Shown here: positions 40,107-48,110 of the stretch, one piece after another
Numbering within the stretch: the first letter of the stretch is position 1
Layout of the letters: every line of letters starts with the position of its first letter
Assembly: GCA_050740255.1 (NCBI GenBank)
Contig: JBOICV010000176.1
Span: forward strand, 15,306 to 79,305
Source of the DNA: JBOICV01 sp050740255
GTDB taxonomy: Bacteria; Pseudomonadota; Gammaproteobacteria; Nevskiales; JBOICV01
Length of the DNA: 64,000 nucleotides
Direction of reading: 5' to 3'
Notes under the pieces: generated by a model
What the model saw: the letters and a program-made list of their open reading frames with translations, nothing else
Database searches by the model: none
Told to the model about the DNA's origin: nothing
Program-made: the position numbers and the translations under genes

Positions 40107-40211
40107 AAATCCCCCCTCACCCCCCTTTGCCAAAGGGGGGAAGTGCTTCGTTGCTGCCGGAATGTTCTGCCCCCTTTAGCAAAGGGGGCACGCGCCTAGC
40201 GCGGGGGATTT
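40107..40211. repeat. palindromic element bounded by AAATCCCCC / GGGGGATTT
   Basis: The 105-bp element has terminal inverted repeats and two internal hairpins, CCCCCTTTGCCAAAGGGGG and CCCCTTTAGCAAAGGGGG. Its right end, GGGGGATTTTTC, lies directly before the MATE ATG, so GGGGGA serves as that gene's apparent ribosome binding site. A related 80-bp copy is at 54898. Confidence 0.8.
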
Positions 40212-40214
40212 TTC

Positions 40215-41537
40215 ATGCAACCGGAACGAAGGAGGGCCATTCTGGCGCTGGCGCTGCCGACCATCGGCGGCATGATGTCGCAGAACGTCCTGAACCTGAT
40301 TGATACCGCGATGGTCGGCGCGCTTGGACCGGCCGCGCTGGCCGGTGTGGGTTTCGCCAGCTTCCTGAACTTCTTTGCGTTTGCCGCCATTGCCGGTCTG
40401 GCCAATGCGGTGCAGGCCATCGCCGCGCGCCGTTATGGCGAAGGCAGGTTCGAAGAAACCGCCTTGCCGCTCAACGGCGGTCTGCTGCTGGCCTTGGTCA
40501 TCGGCGCGCCCTTGTCGGCGCTGCTGATTCTGACCGCGCCCTGGTACTTCCCGCTGCTCATCAATGATCCGGAAGTGGTGCGCGAAGGCTTGCCCTATCT
40601 CCAGTTGCGCCTGCTCGGCATCACCGCCATCGGCATGAACTTCGCCTTCCGCGGCTATTGGAACGCGGTCAATCAGGCGCGGGTATATATGCAGACGCTG
40701 CTGATGATGTGCGCGCTGAACATCGTGCTGAACTATCTGCTGATCTTCGGCAAGCTCGGCCTGCCGGCGCTCGGCACCACCGGCGCCGGTTTTGGCACCA
40801 TGATCTCGGCCTGGCTGGGCACGGCCTATTACTTCTACCTGGCGCACCGGAAAATCCGCTCGGGCGGATTCCTGCACCGCTGGCCCGACCGCGTGCAGAT
40901 TCGCGCCTTGCTGAAACTGGGCCTGCCATCCTCCACCCAGCAGTTGTTTTTCGCCGGCGGCTTCGCGGTGATGTTCTGGATCATCGGCCAGGTCGGCACG
41001 CCGGAGCTGGCGGTCGCCAACGTGCTGGTGAACATCACCCTGGTGGCGATACTGCCCGCGCTGGGTTTTGGGCTGGCGGCGTCGTCGCTGGTCAGTCATG
41101 CGCTGGGCCGTGGCGATGCGGCGGACGCGCATCGCTGGGCCTGGGACGTGGTGAAAATCGGCGCCTTCGTGTTTATTGCACTCGGACTGCCAATGATGTT
41201 CTTCCCCAAACTCGTGCTGTCTGCATTCCTGCACGAAGCTGAATTGCTGGAGCTGGGCGAGCTGCCGCTGCAACTGGCGGGCTTCGGCATCGCGCTGGAT
41301 GGCGTCGGCCTGATTCTGATGCACGCACTGCTGGGCGCCGGCGCCAGCGCCTCGGTGATGGCGGTGGCCATCATTCTGCAATGGGGTTTGTTCCTGCCCT
41401 TCGCCTGGTGGCTGGGGCCGCATCTGGGTTTTGGCCTGACCGTGATCTGGCTCGCGTTTATCGGCTACCGCGCGATTCAATCCACGCTGTTCACCCTGTT
41501 ATGGGAGCGGCGCGCCTGGATGGCTATTCGGATATAA
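40215..41537 (+). CDS. MATE-family efflux transporter
   Basis: The 440-residue protein has 12 predicted membrane helices and MATE motifs: L-A-L-P-T-I-G-G-M at the start, N-L-I-D-T-A-M-V-G near residue 27, and A-T/N-A-V-Q-A-I-A-A-R-R-Y-G. It resembles the DinF branch. MATE transporters export drugs, cations or lipid-linked molecules in exchange for protons or sodium; substrates are unknown here. A bidirectional terminator overlaps the stop codon. Confidence 0.92.
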   Translation: MQPERRRAILALALPTIGGMMSQNVLNLIDTAMVGALGPAALAGVGFASFLNFFAFAAIAGLANAVQAIAARRYGEGRFEETALPLNGGLLLALVIGAPLSALLILTAPWYFPLLINDPEVVREGLPYLQLRLLGITAIGMNFAFRGYWNAVNQARVYMQTLLMMCALNIVLNYLLIFGKLGLPALGTTGAGFGTMISAWLGTAYYFYLAHRKIRSGGFLHRWPDRVQIRALLKLGLPSSTQQLFFAGGFAVMFWIIGQVGTPELAVANVLVNITLVAILPALGFGLAASSLVSHALGRGDAADAHRWAWDVVKIGAFVFIALGLPMMFFPKLVLSAFLHEAELLELGELPLQLAGFGIALDGVGLILMHALLGAGASASVMAVAIILQWGLFLPFAWWLGPHLGFGLTVIWLAFIGYRAIQSTLFTLLWERRAWMAIRI

Positions 41538-41563
41538 AAAAGCCGACTTGCGTCGGCTTTTTT
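41536..41563. terminator. bidirectional intrinsic terminator
   Basis: AAAAAAGCCGAC, loop TTGC and GTCGGCTTTTTT form a perfect stem with A- and T-runs, so it works on both strands: for the MATE gene and for the convergent desaturase that ends at 41579. Confidence 0.95.
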
Positions 41564-41578
41564 TGAAGATACTGCGAT

Positions 41579-42757
41579 TCACGCAGCCCGTTGCAGTTCA
41601 ACGTCTTGCAGCAAACGGGTGGAAACGCTCTGCGCCAGCTTTTCGCGTGCGCGCACCACCGCCGTATCCAGCGCCGGCACGTCGGCGAACTTGCGCTTGG
41701 CGCCGGTCTTCAACTCCTCCAGCGACGGCAGGCTCGGCAGCTCGATGGACTTCAGATAAGCCTCGGCCTCCGCCACCGCGCGTTGCGCACGCAGTTTCAA
41801 TTCTTCCCAGTGGTGGCTGTTGTGCCAGGCGGTCTTGACCTGTTCGACCAGCGTGTCCACCGAGAAACCCGCGGCGATATGGCCGGCGGTGCGGTCAATG
41901 ATGGCGTTGGTCGGGCGCTTCTCGCTCTTGAGCACGCTCTCCGGCGGGGTCTGCACATCCCATACCAGGCCGCACTTCTCCAGCAGTTTGATCAGGTAAT
42001 AAGTCACGTCATATTCGTACCAGAAAAAACCATTTCGGGCCGAACCGGGATAGTAGTGATGGTTGTTGTGCCAGCCTTCGCCCATCGCGATGATGGCCAG
42101 CAGCCAGTTATTGCGCGAGTCGTCGCCGGTCAGATAACGCTGCTTGCCGAACACATGCGCCAGCGAGTTGATCATGAAGGTGGCGTGATACACCAGCACC
42201 GTGGACAGCACGAAGCCCACGAACAGCCCCGACCAGCCGCCGATCAGGAAGCACACCACGCCCAGCAGAATGCCCGGCAGATACTTGTTCCTGTCGAGCC
42301 AGCGCAGTTCCGGATATTTAGCGAAATCCTGGATCAAGGACATATCCGCGTTCATGCGCTGACGGAAGACCCAGCCCATGTGCGCGCCCCAGAAACCGTA
42401 ATGGCGCGGCGAATGGGCGTCAGCGGGGGTGTCGGAATCGCGGTGATGCTCGCGGTGCTTGGCGGCCCACCACAGCGGACCGCGTTGCATGGCCATGGCG
42501 CCGCAGAGCACGATCAGAAACTGGGTAACGCGCCCCGCCTTGTAGGAGCGGTGCGAGAGCAGGCGGTGATAGCCGCCGGTGATGCCGAATACGCGCACCA
42601 CATACAACACGGCGCACATCACCACGGCCTGGGTGGTGAAGCCGGTCCAGAACACGCCCAGCGCTGCGACGTGAAACAGGATGAAGGCGAACACGCTGGG
42701 ACGAATGCTGTCGTCGTCCACCGCGGGCGCCGCCTGGGCCGATACCGTTGCCTGCAT
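41579..42757 (-). CDS. stearoyl-CoA-type delta-9 fatty-acid desaturase 1
   Basis: The 392-residue protein has the acyl-CoA desaturase pattern: G-G-Y-H-R-L-L-S-H-R-S (first box), H-R-E-H-H-R-D-S-D-T-P (second box), and E-G-W-H-N-N-H-H (third box), with four membrane helices. It would place a cis double bond at carbon 9 of acyl-CoA using oxygen and an external electron donor; no cytochrome b5 or ferredoxin domain is fused. An unusual C-terminal helical extension of about 90 residues follows the core. GAGGAG supports the ATG at 42757. It is divergent from the repressor at 42866. Confidence 0.95.
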   Translation of the reverse strand: MQATVSAQAAPAVDDDSIRPSVFAFILFHVAALGVFWTGFTTQAVVMCAVLYVVRVFGITGGYHRLLSHRSYKAGRVTQFLIVLCGAMAMQRGPLWWAAKHREHHRDSDTPADAHSPRHYGFWGAHMGWVFRQRMNADMSLIQDFAKYPELRWLDRNKYLPGILLGVVCFLIGGWSGLFVGFVLSTVLVYHATFMINSLAHVFGKQRYLTGDDSRNNWLLAIIAMGEGWHNNHHYYPGSARNGFFWYEYDVTYYLIKLLEKCGLVWDVQTPPESVLKSEKRPTNAIIDRTAGHIAAGFSVDTLVEQVKTAWHNSHHWEELKLRAQRAVAEAEAYLKSIELPSLPSLEELKTGAKRKFADVPALDTAVVRAREKLAQSVSTRLLQDVELQRAA

Positions 42758-42785
42758 TGACCTAAACTCCTCTACCGGAAGCCGC

Positions 42786-42813
42786 ATTATACACCTATAT
42801 ATACATTTGTCTA
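42786..42813 (-). promoter_or_regulatory. promoter of desaturase gene at 42757
   Basis: On the minus strand TAGACA (42813-42808) and TATAAT (42791-42786) are 16 bp apart, close to consensus. The start would lie near 42779, about 22 bases before the ATG. The palindrome at 42812-42825 touches the -35 box. Confidence 0.75.
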
Positions 42814-42827
42814 TACACGTGTATAAT
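42800..42827 (+). promoter_or_regulatory. promoter of the FabR-like repressor gene
   Basis: TATACA (42800-42805) and TATAAT (42822-42827) are 16 bp apart. The -10 box overlaps the right arm of the palindrome at 42812, so one bound repressor could block both divergent promoters. Confidence 0.6.
42812..42825. promoter_or_regulatory. operator-like palindrome in the divergent desaturase/repressor region
   Basis: TATACACGTGTATA is a perfect 14-bp palindrome. Its core ACACGTGT is shared with site B at 20915 and recalls the FabR box of E. coli. It lies across the -35 box of the desaturase and the -10 box of the repressor. Confidence 0.75.
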
Positions 42828-42865
42828 ACGGCTGTAATAAAGCTGTATCTCGGATAAGGATATTG

Positions 42866-43519
42866 ATGAAACCGGCTGATCTAGCCACTAGCGCAACTTC
42901 CGCCCGCAAGACCCATATCGGGCGGGAAGATTTGATTGCGGCTGCGCTGAAACTGCTGGGCCCGCATCGCAGCGTCTCGACGCTGAGCCTGCGCGAGGTG
43001 GCACGCGCGGCCGGCATCGCCCCGAACAGCTTTTACCGGCACTTCCGCGATGTGGACGAGTTGGCGGTCGCGCTGATTGACCAGGCCGGCGCCAGCCTGC
43101 GCAAAGTCATCCGCGAGGCGCGCCTGCGCATTTCCAAGGGCGAAGGCAGCGTGATCCGGCCTTCGGTCGAAGCCTTCATGGACCAGTTAGAGGCGGACAA
43201 AAAACTGCTGCACATCCTGATGCGTGAAGGCACGGTCGGCTCCAACGCCTTCAAGCAGGCGGTGGAGCACGAGCTGCGGCACTTTGAAGAAGAGCTGCGC
43301 GTGGACCTCATCCGCCTCTCGGCCGCCAACGGCGACCCGATTTACCGCCCGGAGCTGGTCGCACGCGCCATCACCCGCCTGACCTTCGCCGTGGGCGGCG
43401 CCGCCATGGACTTGCCGGCCGAGCAGCGCGCCCTCATCAAGGAAGACATCGTCGAGATGGTCAAAATGATCATGGCCGGCACGCAGACGCTCGCCGCCAC
43501 CGAAGGTGCGCAGGCCTAG
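42866..43519 (+). CDS. fabR: TetR-family repressor, FabR type
   Basis: The 217-residue protein has the FabR-type HTH: H-R-S-V-S-T-L-S-L-R-E-V-A-R-A-A-G-I-A-P-N-S-F-Y-R-H-F then R-D-V-D-E-L. It probably measures the ratio of unsaturated to saturated acyl-CoA or acyl-ACP and represses the divergent desaturase and itself. AAGGA precedes the ATG at 42866; a TTG at 42863 is also in frame. It is a paralogue of the repressor at 20811. Symbol by family resemblance only. Confidence 0.87.
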   Translation: MKPADLATSATSARKTHIGREDLIAAALKLLGPHRSVSTLSLREVARAAGIAPNSFYRHFRDVDELAVALIDQAGASLRKVIREARLRISKGEGSVIRPSVEAFMDQLEADKKLLHILMREGTVGSNAFKQAVEHELRHFEEELRVDLIRLSAANGDPIYRPELVARAITRLTFAVGGAAMDLPAEQRALIKEDIVEMVKMIMAGTQTLAATEGAQA

Positions 43520-43526
43520 TTTCTGC

Positions 43527-43594
43527 CGTCATTCCCGCGCACGCGGGAATCTTACATCGTCCCCAGAAGATACCCGCTTTCGCGGGTATGACGG
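43527..43594. repeat. two-hairpin interspersed repeat (GTCATTCCCGCG type)
   Basis: GTCATTCCCGCG-CACGCGGGAAT is followed after about 20 bases by TACCCGC-TTTC-GCGGGTATGACGG. The element belongs to the family at 45861, 50704, 55352 and 56971. Confidence 0.8.
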
Positions 43595-43623
43595 AACGAT
43601 CGGATACCGCCCTATCGGGCCCT

Positions 43624-43664
43624 CGTCATTCCCGCGCACGCGGGAATCTTGGGCCGGAATGACG
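43624..43664. repeat. second, shorter GTCATTCCCGCG repeat
   Basis: Same left hairpin as at 43527, followed by GGGCCGGAATGACGG with the second hairpin lost. Confidence 0.75.
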
Positions 43665-43669
43665 GCCTA

Positions 43670-43873
43670 TCAGGAGCCGCGCTTTCTCCGCTCCGTCACC
43701 TGCTCCCCCGCAATGCCCCAGTTGTCGGTGCTTACTTCGTCAATCACTACAACGGTGGTGGCAGGATTCTTGTTGAGCACTTTCTGAAGCAGAGAGGTGA
43801 CGCCGGCTATCAGCTCGGCCTTCTGCTCTTTAGTGGCGCCTTCATTGGTGATCTTGATATTTACGTAGGGCAT
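43670..43873 (-). CDS. 4-oxalocrotonate tautomerase family protein
   Basis: The 67-residue protein starts Met-Pro, giving the catalytic N-terminal proline after Met removal, and continues Y-V-N-I-K-I-T-N-E-G-A-T-K-E-Q-K, with a V-V-I-D-E-V strand. It is the length of 4-OT subunits, which form hexamers and interconvert 2-hydroxydienoates and enones. Members also show promiscuous tautomerase activity. The substrate is unknown; no aromatic catabolic gene is adjacent. It lies between hicA and the interspersed repeats, in the same direction as hicBA. Confidence 0.9.
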   Translation of the reverse strand: MPYVNIKITNEGATKEQKAELIAGVTSLLQKVLNKNPATTVVVIDEVSTDNWGIAGEQVTERRKRGS

Positions 43874-43913
43874 GTTTTTATCGCCTCACCGCTGCGGTTG
43901 GTCCGCATCTCGG

Positions 43914-44099
43914 CTAGAAGGGAGGGACCCCAAGATCCTTGCAGATTTTCCGAGCCAAATGATCATGAACTTCGGTGTGACGCGGAACTGCGCTCCTACG
44001 ATTGAGGTTCGGGTTGTGCCACCAGGAGCGCCGACCGCCCTCGCGGAGGAGAGAGCAGCCGTGTTGCGAAAGATGCCGCAGCAGGTCGCGGCGCTTCAT
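43914..44099 (-). CDS. hicA: HicA family toxin (mRNA interferase)
   Basis: The 61-residue protein has the double-stranded RNA-binding-like HicA fold: K-R-R-D-L-L-R-H-L at the start, G-C-S-L-L-R-E-G-G-R-R-S-W-W-H-N-P and V-P-R-H-T-E-V near residue 38, where the catalytic His usually lies. HicA degrades mRNA until bound by HicB. The start overlaps the hicB stop as ATGA; hicB is transcribed first, the less common order. Confidence 0.9.
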   Translation of the reverse strand: MKRRDLLRHLSQHGCSLLREGGRRSWWHNPNLNRRSAVPRHTEVHDHLARKICKDLGVPPF

Positions 44100-44308
44100 A
44101 CCGCGATGGGGAGTTCTTCATAGCCTTTACCCGCCGCACGGCGAGCATCTTTACGGTTCATTTCGAGGGCCTCAGCCAACGTGACCCGGAGCGTTTCAAC
44201 GAGTTCCTCGCGCGTTGACTCTTGACAGTTGACGCCCGGTACTTCCTCGATCCAGCCGATCCACCAAGGGGCCTTGTGTTTAATGACAGCGGTATAGGTC
44301 TGCTTCAT
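44096..44308 (-). CDS. hicB: HicB family antitoxin
   Basis: The 70-residue protein has the HicB core: Y-T-A-V-I-K, then W-W-I-G-W-I-E-E-V-P-G-V-N-C-Q-E-S-T-R-E-E-L and L-A-E-A-L. There is no C-terminal DNA-binding domain, so this is the short HicB form, and promoter control may need another factor. ATGs at 44308 and 44317 are both possible; I use the one that gives the usual K-Q-T-Y-T-A start. The region 44318-44430 holds no recognised feature. Confidence 0.87.
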   Translation of the reverse strand: MKQTYTAVIKHKAPWWIGWIEEVPGVNCQESTREELVETLRVTLAEALEMNRKDARRAAGKGYEELPIAV

Positions 44309-44430
44309 GACCGCCATTCTACCTTGACGACCGCCTATCCCATTATTGGGATCCAAGCAAAGTAGACGTCAAGATGACGTCCAACGTCGGACACTTATCC
44401 GATTAATCCGGTACTTCAAACACGGTAGCT

Positions 44431-44468
44431 CATAACAAAAAACCGGCTTTCGCCGGTTTTTTGTTATG
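44431..44468. terminator. bidirectional intrinsic terminator
   Basis: CATAACAAAAAACCGGC, loop TTTC and GCCGGTTTTTTGTTATG form a perfect 17-bp stem with A- and T-runs. It ends the desaturase transcript from 45657. The stem is unusually long. Confidence 0.95.
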
Positions 44469-44478
44469 AACATTTACC

Positions 44479-45657
44479 TTAAGCGGGCAGCTGCGCTTTC
44501 GCGTGCTCCATCAGCTTGAGCGACACCGCCTGCACCAGGCGGGCGCGGGCGCGTTCGACGGCTTCGTCGAGCGACGGCGTATTCGCGAACATCTTGCGCG
44601 CCTTCGCGCGCACTTCATCCGGGCTCGGCAGGGCGGGCAGTTCGATGGAGTGCAGATAGGTTTCTGCTTCGGCCATCGCCTGTTGCGCGCGCGCTTTGAG
44701 TTCTTCCCAATGATTGCTGTTAGCCCAGGCTTGACGTACCTGCGCCACCAGCCCGTCTACCGAGAAACCGGAAGCGATATGGCCGGCGGTCTTGTCAATG
44801 ATGGCGTTGGTAGTGCGCTTCTCGCCGCTCAGCACACTCTGCGGCGGACGCTGTACTTCCCAGACGACGCCAAGTTTCTCGAACAAGCAGATCAGGTAGT
44901 AAGTCGGGTCCCACTCGTACCAGAAGAAGCCGTTGCGCGCCGAGCCGGGGTAGTAGTGGTGGTTGTTATGCCAGCCTTCACCGCCGGCGATAAAAGCCAG
45001 AAACCAGTGGTTACGCGAATCATCGCCGGTGAGATAGCGCTGTTTGCCGAGCACGTGCGCCAGCGAGTTGATGGCGAAAGTGGAGTGGTATACGAGGATG
45101 GTCGAAAGCGTGAAGCCGGCGAACAAGCCCGGCAGGCCGTCCAGCGCAAAACAGAACAAGGCCATGAGCAGGCCGGGCGCGTACTGGTTTTCCTGCAGCC
45201 AGCGAATCTCGGGGTATTTGACGAAGTCCTGAATCAGATTCATGTCCGCCTGCAGCCGGCGCGGGCGGAAAATCCAAGTCACATGGGCGCCGAGAAAACC
45301 ATAGTGGCGCGGCGAGTGGCCATCGGAGGGGGTGTCCGAATCGCGATGGTGGGCGCGGTGCTTGGCGGCCCACCACAGCACGTCGCGCTGCATGGCGGCC
45401 GTACCCCAGAAAGCCAGAAAGAACTGGAACACGCGTCCGGTCTTGAACGAGCGGTGCGAGAAGTAGCGGTGATAGCCCATGGTGATGCCGAACACGCGCA
45501 GCCAGTAGAGCGCGATGCACAGAATCACGGAAGTGGTGGTGAAGCCGGTCCAGATTACGGCGAGCGCCGCGAGGTGAAACAGGATGAAAGGAAAGGCCGT
45601 CGGATAAAGAATATCGTCCGACAATGCCTTTTCAGCGGTGATCGTATGCGCCTGCAC
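44479..45657 (-). CDS. stearoyl-CoA-type delta-9 fatty-acid desaturase 2
   Basis: The 392-residue protein is a paralogue of the desaturase at 41579 with the same length and layout. Boxes are G-Y-H-R-Y-F-S-H-R-S, H-R-A-H-H-R-D-S-D-T-P and E-G-W-H-N-N-H-H, and the C-terminal extension is conserved too, with E-L-K-A-R-A-Q-Q-A-M-A-E-A-E-T-Y-L. GGGGGA precedes the ATG. Unlike its paralogue it has no divergent repressor, and no AGTGAAC or ACACGTGT site was seen upstream, so the two may be regulated differently. Confidence 0.95.
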   Translation of the reverse strand: MQAHTITAEKALSDDILYPTAFPFILFHLAALAVIWTGFTTTSVILCIALYWLRVFGITMGYHRYFSHRSFKTGRVFQFFLAFWGTAAMQRDVLWWAAKHRAHHRDSDTPSDGHSPRHYGFLGAHVTWIFRPRRLQADMNLIQDFVKYPEIRWLQENQYAPGLLMALFCFALDGLPGLFAGFTLSTILVYHSTFAINSLAHVLGKQRYLTGDDSRNHWFLAFIAGGEGWHNNHHYYPGSARNGFFWYEWDPTYYLICLFEKLGVVWEVQRPPQSVLSGEKRTTNAIIDKTAGHIASGFSVDGLVAQVRQAWANSNHWEELKARAQQAMAEAETYLHSIELPALPSPDEVRAKARKMFANTPSLDEAVERARARLVQAVSLKLMEHAKAQLPA

Positions 45658-45860
45658 GTATTTCCCCCGATTTATCGCAGCACTACAATGGTCCGGTTAC
45701 TTAGTCGCCGGCCGGCTTCAAAGGCAGGCTCGGATTCCTGACCATTACAACAAGACGACATTGTACTTTTTTTACACGGCCACGCCATTAAAGACTTAGG
45801 TCACCGGTAGCGGCTCAGTTTGCCGTCACACCGGCCCTTCGACTGTGCTCAGGATAAACT

Positions 45861-45917
45861 CCGGCTGGTGTCTATGGTATTGAATAGACTGGATTCAGGC
45901 CTGCGCCGGAATGACGA
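45861..45917. repeat. two-hairpin interspersed repeat, inverted copy
   Basis: Read on the minus strand: CGTCATTCCGGCGCAGGCC, then TGAATCCAGTCTATTCAATACC and AGACACCAGCCGG. It is a degenerate copy of the element at 50704; the second hairpin is incomplete. A CCCTTCGACTGTGCTCAGGA motif stands to its left (45836). The rest of 45658-45939 holds no gene. Confidence 0.75.
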
Positions 45918-45939
45918 GCACAAAGAGTAAGGGGGATTT

Positions 45940-48108
45940 ATGAGCTCACATAACGTTCGGCTGGTGGACGACGTCGAGCGGGCCACCGACGCCATTATCG
46001 AAAAGCTGGGCAAAACCATCGTGTTAGGCATGCCGCTGGGTTTGGGCAAGCCGGCCGAGCTGGCCAACGCGCTATTCGCTCGCGCCGCTAAGGACTCTTC
46101 GCTCAAGCTCAAGATTCTGACGGCCTTGTCGCTGGAGGTGCCCACGCCCGCCAATGGGCTGGAAGCGGCCTTTATGGGCCCTTTTTTGGAACGCGTATTC
46201 GGCGGCGTTCCCCAGCTCGATTACATCAACGCGCTGCGCAAGGGCAAGCTGCCGCCGAACGTGGAAGTCTGCGAGTTCTTCTTCAAGCCAGGCAGCTTCA
46301 TGACCAACCTGCACGCGCAGCAGCACTACATCAGCAGCAATTACTCGCACGCGGCGCGCGACGTGTTCAATAACGGCTGCAATCTCACCGCCCAAATCAT
46401 CTGCAAGCGCGAGACGCCGCAAGGCCCGCGTTACTCGCTGTCCTGCAACCCGGATACCGCGCCGGAGCTGCTGGAACTGCTCAAGGCCAGCGGCCGGCCG
46501 CACCTCGCGGTCGGTCTGGTGAATCAGAGCCTGCCCTATATGTACAACGACGCGGAGGTCGGGCCGGAAGACTTCGACCTGATTATTGATCATCCGCGCT
46601 ACACCACGCCGCTGTTCTCGACACCCAAGATGCCGGTGATGACGCCGGACTACATGATCGGCCTCAATGCCAGCGCGCTGATCAAGGACGGCGGCACCCT
46701 GCAGATCGGCATCGGCGCACTCGGCGATGCCATCGTCTATGCGGCCAAGCTGCGGCATGAGCACAACGAGGTTTATCAGCAGACGCTGCGCGCGGCCGGC
46801 GTCCTGACGCAGTCGGAAAAACTTGTTGGCGACATCGGCGGTACCGAGCCCTTTCAGCAGGGTTTATACGGCGCGACCGAGATGTTCGTGGACGGTTTGC
46901 TGCACCTGTACAAGGCCGGCATTCTCAAGCGCCGCGTCTACGACTTCTGGGCGCTGCAACAGCTCGTCAACGAAGGCCGCTGCGATCCCGACCAGCTCAA
47001 GCCCGAGGTGCTCGATGGGCTGGAGTCCCTCGGCGTACGCACGATCCGCACCCGCGATTTCGCGGTGCTGCAGCACCACGGCTTATTCAATGACCAGACG
47101 CGCTATGACCTGGGTTATATCGTCGCGCCGGACGGCGAGCGCGTGATCGGCAATGTGGCCGAGCCGCATTCGCGCCAGGTGATCGGCGATCGCTGTCTCG
47201 GCAAAAAGCTGCGCCACGGCATCGTGCTGCACGGCGGCTTCTTCCTGGGTCCGCGCGATTTCTACGACGGTCTGCGCAACATGAGCGAGGACCAACGCCG
47301 CCAGATTTGCATGACTGGCGTGTACAAGGTCAACCAGCTCGACCACAACCCGCGGCTTTACAAGCAACAGCGGCTGCACGCGCGTTTCATCAACACCGGC
47401 ATCATGGTGACGCTCTCGGGGGCGGTGTGCTCGGACGGTCTGGAGGACGGCCGCGTGGTGTCCGGCGTCGGCGGACAGTACAACTTCGTCGCGATGGCGC
47501 ATCAACTGCCGACCGGCCGCTCGATCCTGATGATCCGCGCGGTGCGCGACAAGGAAGGCAAGACGACAGAGCCGTCCAGCAATATCGTGTTCAACTACGG
47601 CCACACCACGATTGCGCGCCATCTGCGCGACATCGTGATCACCGAATATGGCATCGCCGAGCTGCGCTCGAAAACCGACAGCGAAGTGATCAAGGCTTTG
47701 CTCAACGTGGCCGATTCGCGCTTTCAGCAAGGTTTGCTGGAACGGGCGAAGAAAGCCGGCAAGCTCGAAGTTGATTACCAGATACCGGAGCAATACCGTC
47801 AGAACCTGCCGGAAAAACTCGAAGAGAAGCTGGCTGAGTGCAAGAAACAAGGATTGTTTCCCGCGTTCCCGCTCGGCTGCGATCTGACCGAAGACGAACT
47901 CAAGCTCGGCAAGGCACTCAAGGGCGTGAAAGCGCGCGCAGCGGCCGGCAAGCTGCGCGCGATGCTGGATGCGTGGAAGGTGAAGGAAATTCCAGCCAGC
48001 GCAAAACCCTATCTGGAGCGCATGCAACTGACGCAGCCGCAAACGCTGCAGGATAAGATCGTACAAAAGCTGCTCGTGCTGGAACTGCAGACGACCGGAG
48101 CGATTTGA
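45940..48108 (+). CDS. acetyl-CoA hydrolase/transferase family protein
   Basis: The 722-residue protein is a CoA-transferase-type enzyme. Its N-terminal region has G-M-P-L-G-L-G-K-P near residue 30, the middle has D-G-G-T-L-Q-I-G-I-G-A-L-G-D-A near 248, and the C-terminal domain has S-G-V-G-G-Q-Y-N-F-V near 508, where acetyl-CoA hydrolases carry their glycine-rich CoA site. A conserved Glu that would form the CoA thioester lies probably in G-G-T-E-P-F. The long form (over 700 residues, against about 500 in classic members) occurs in gammaproteobacteria with unknown acyl specificity. AGGGGGA precedes the ATG. Next gene follows after two bases. Confidence 0.85.
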   Translation: MSSHNVRLVDDVERATDAIIEKLGKTIVLGMPLGLGKPAELANALFARAAKDSSLKLKILTALSLEVPTPANGLEAAFMGPFLERVFGGVPQLDYINALRKGKLPPNVEVCEFFFKPGSFMTNLHAQQHYISSNYSHAARDVFNNGCNLTAQIICKRETPQGPRYSLSCNPDTAPELLELLKASGRPHLAVGLVNQSLPYMYNDAEVGPEDFDLIIDHPRYTTPLFSTPKMPVMTPDYMIGLNASALIKDGGTLQIGIGALGDAIVYAAKLRHEHNEVYQQTLRAAGVLTQSEKLVGDIGGTEPFQQGLYGATEMFVDGLLHLYKAGILKRRVYDFWALQQLVNEGRCDPDQLKPEVLDGLESLGVRTIRTRDFAVLQHHGLFNDQTRYDLGYIVAPDGERVIGNVAEPHSRQVIGDRCLGKKLRHGIVLHGGFFLGPRDFYDGLRNMSEDQRRQICMTGVYKVNQLDHNPRLYKQQRLHARFINTGIMVTLSGAVCSDGLEDGRVVSGVGGQYNFVAMAHQLPTGRSILMIRAVRDKEGKTTEPSSNIVFNYGHTTIARHLRDIVITEYGIAELRSKTDSEVIKALLNVADSRFQQGLLERAKKAGKLEVDYQIPEQYRQNLPEKLEEKLAECKKQGLFPAFPLGCDLTEDELKLGKALKGVKARAAAGKLRAMLDAWKVKEIPASAKPYLERMQLTQPQTLQDKIVQKLLVLELQTTGAI

Positions 48109-48110
48109 TC

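Noticed and set aside
40176..41480. 434-residue open frame antisense to the MATE transporter
   Set aside because: Gln/Arg/His-rich shadow with no membrane segments or domains; the sense frame is a full transporter.
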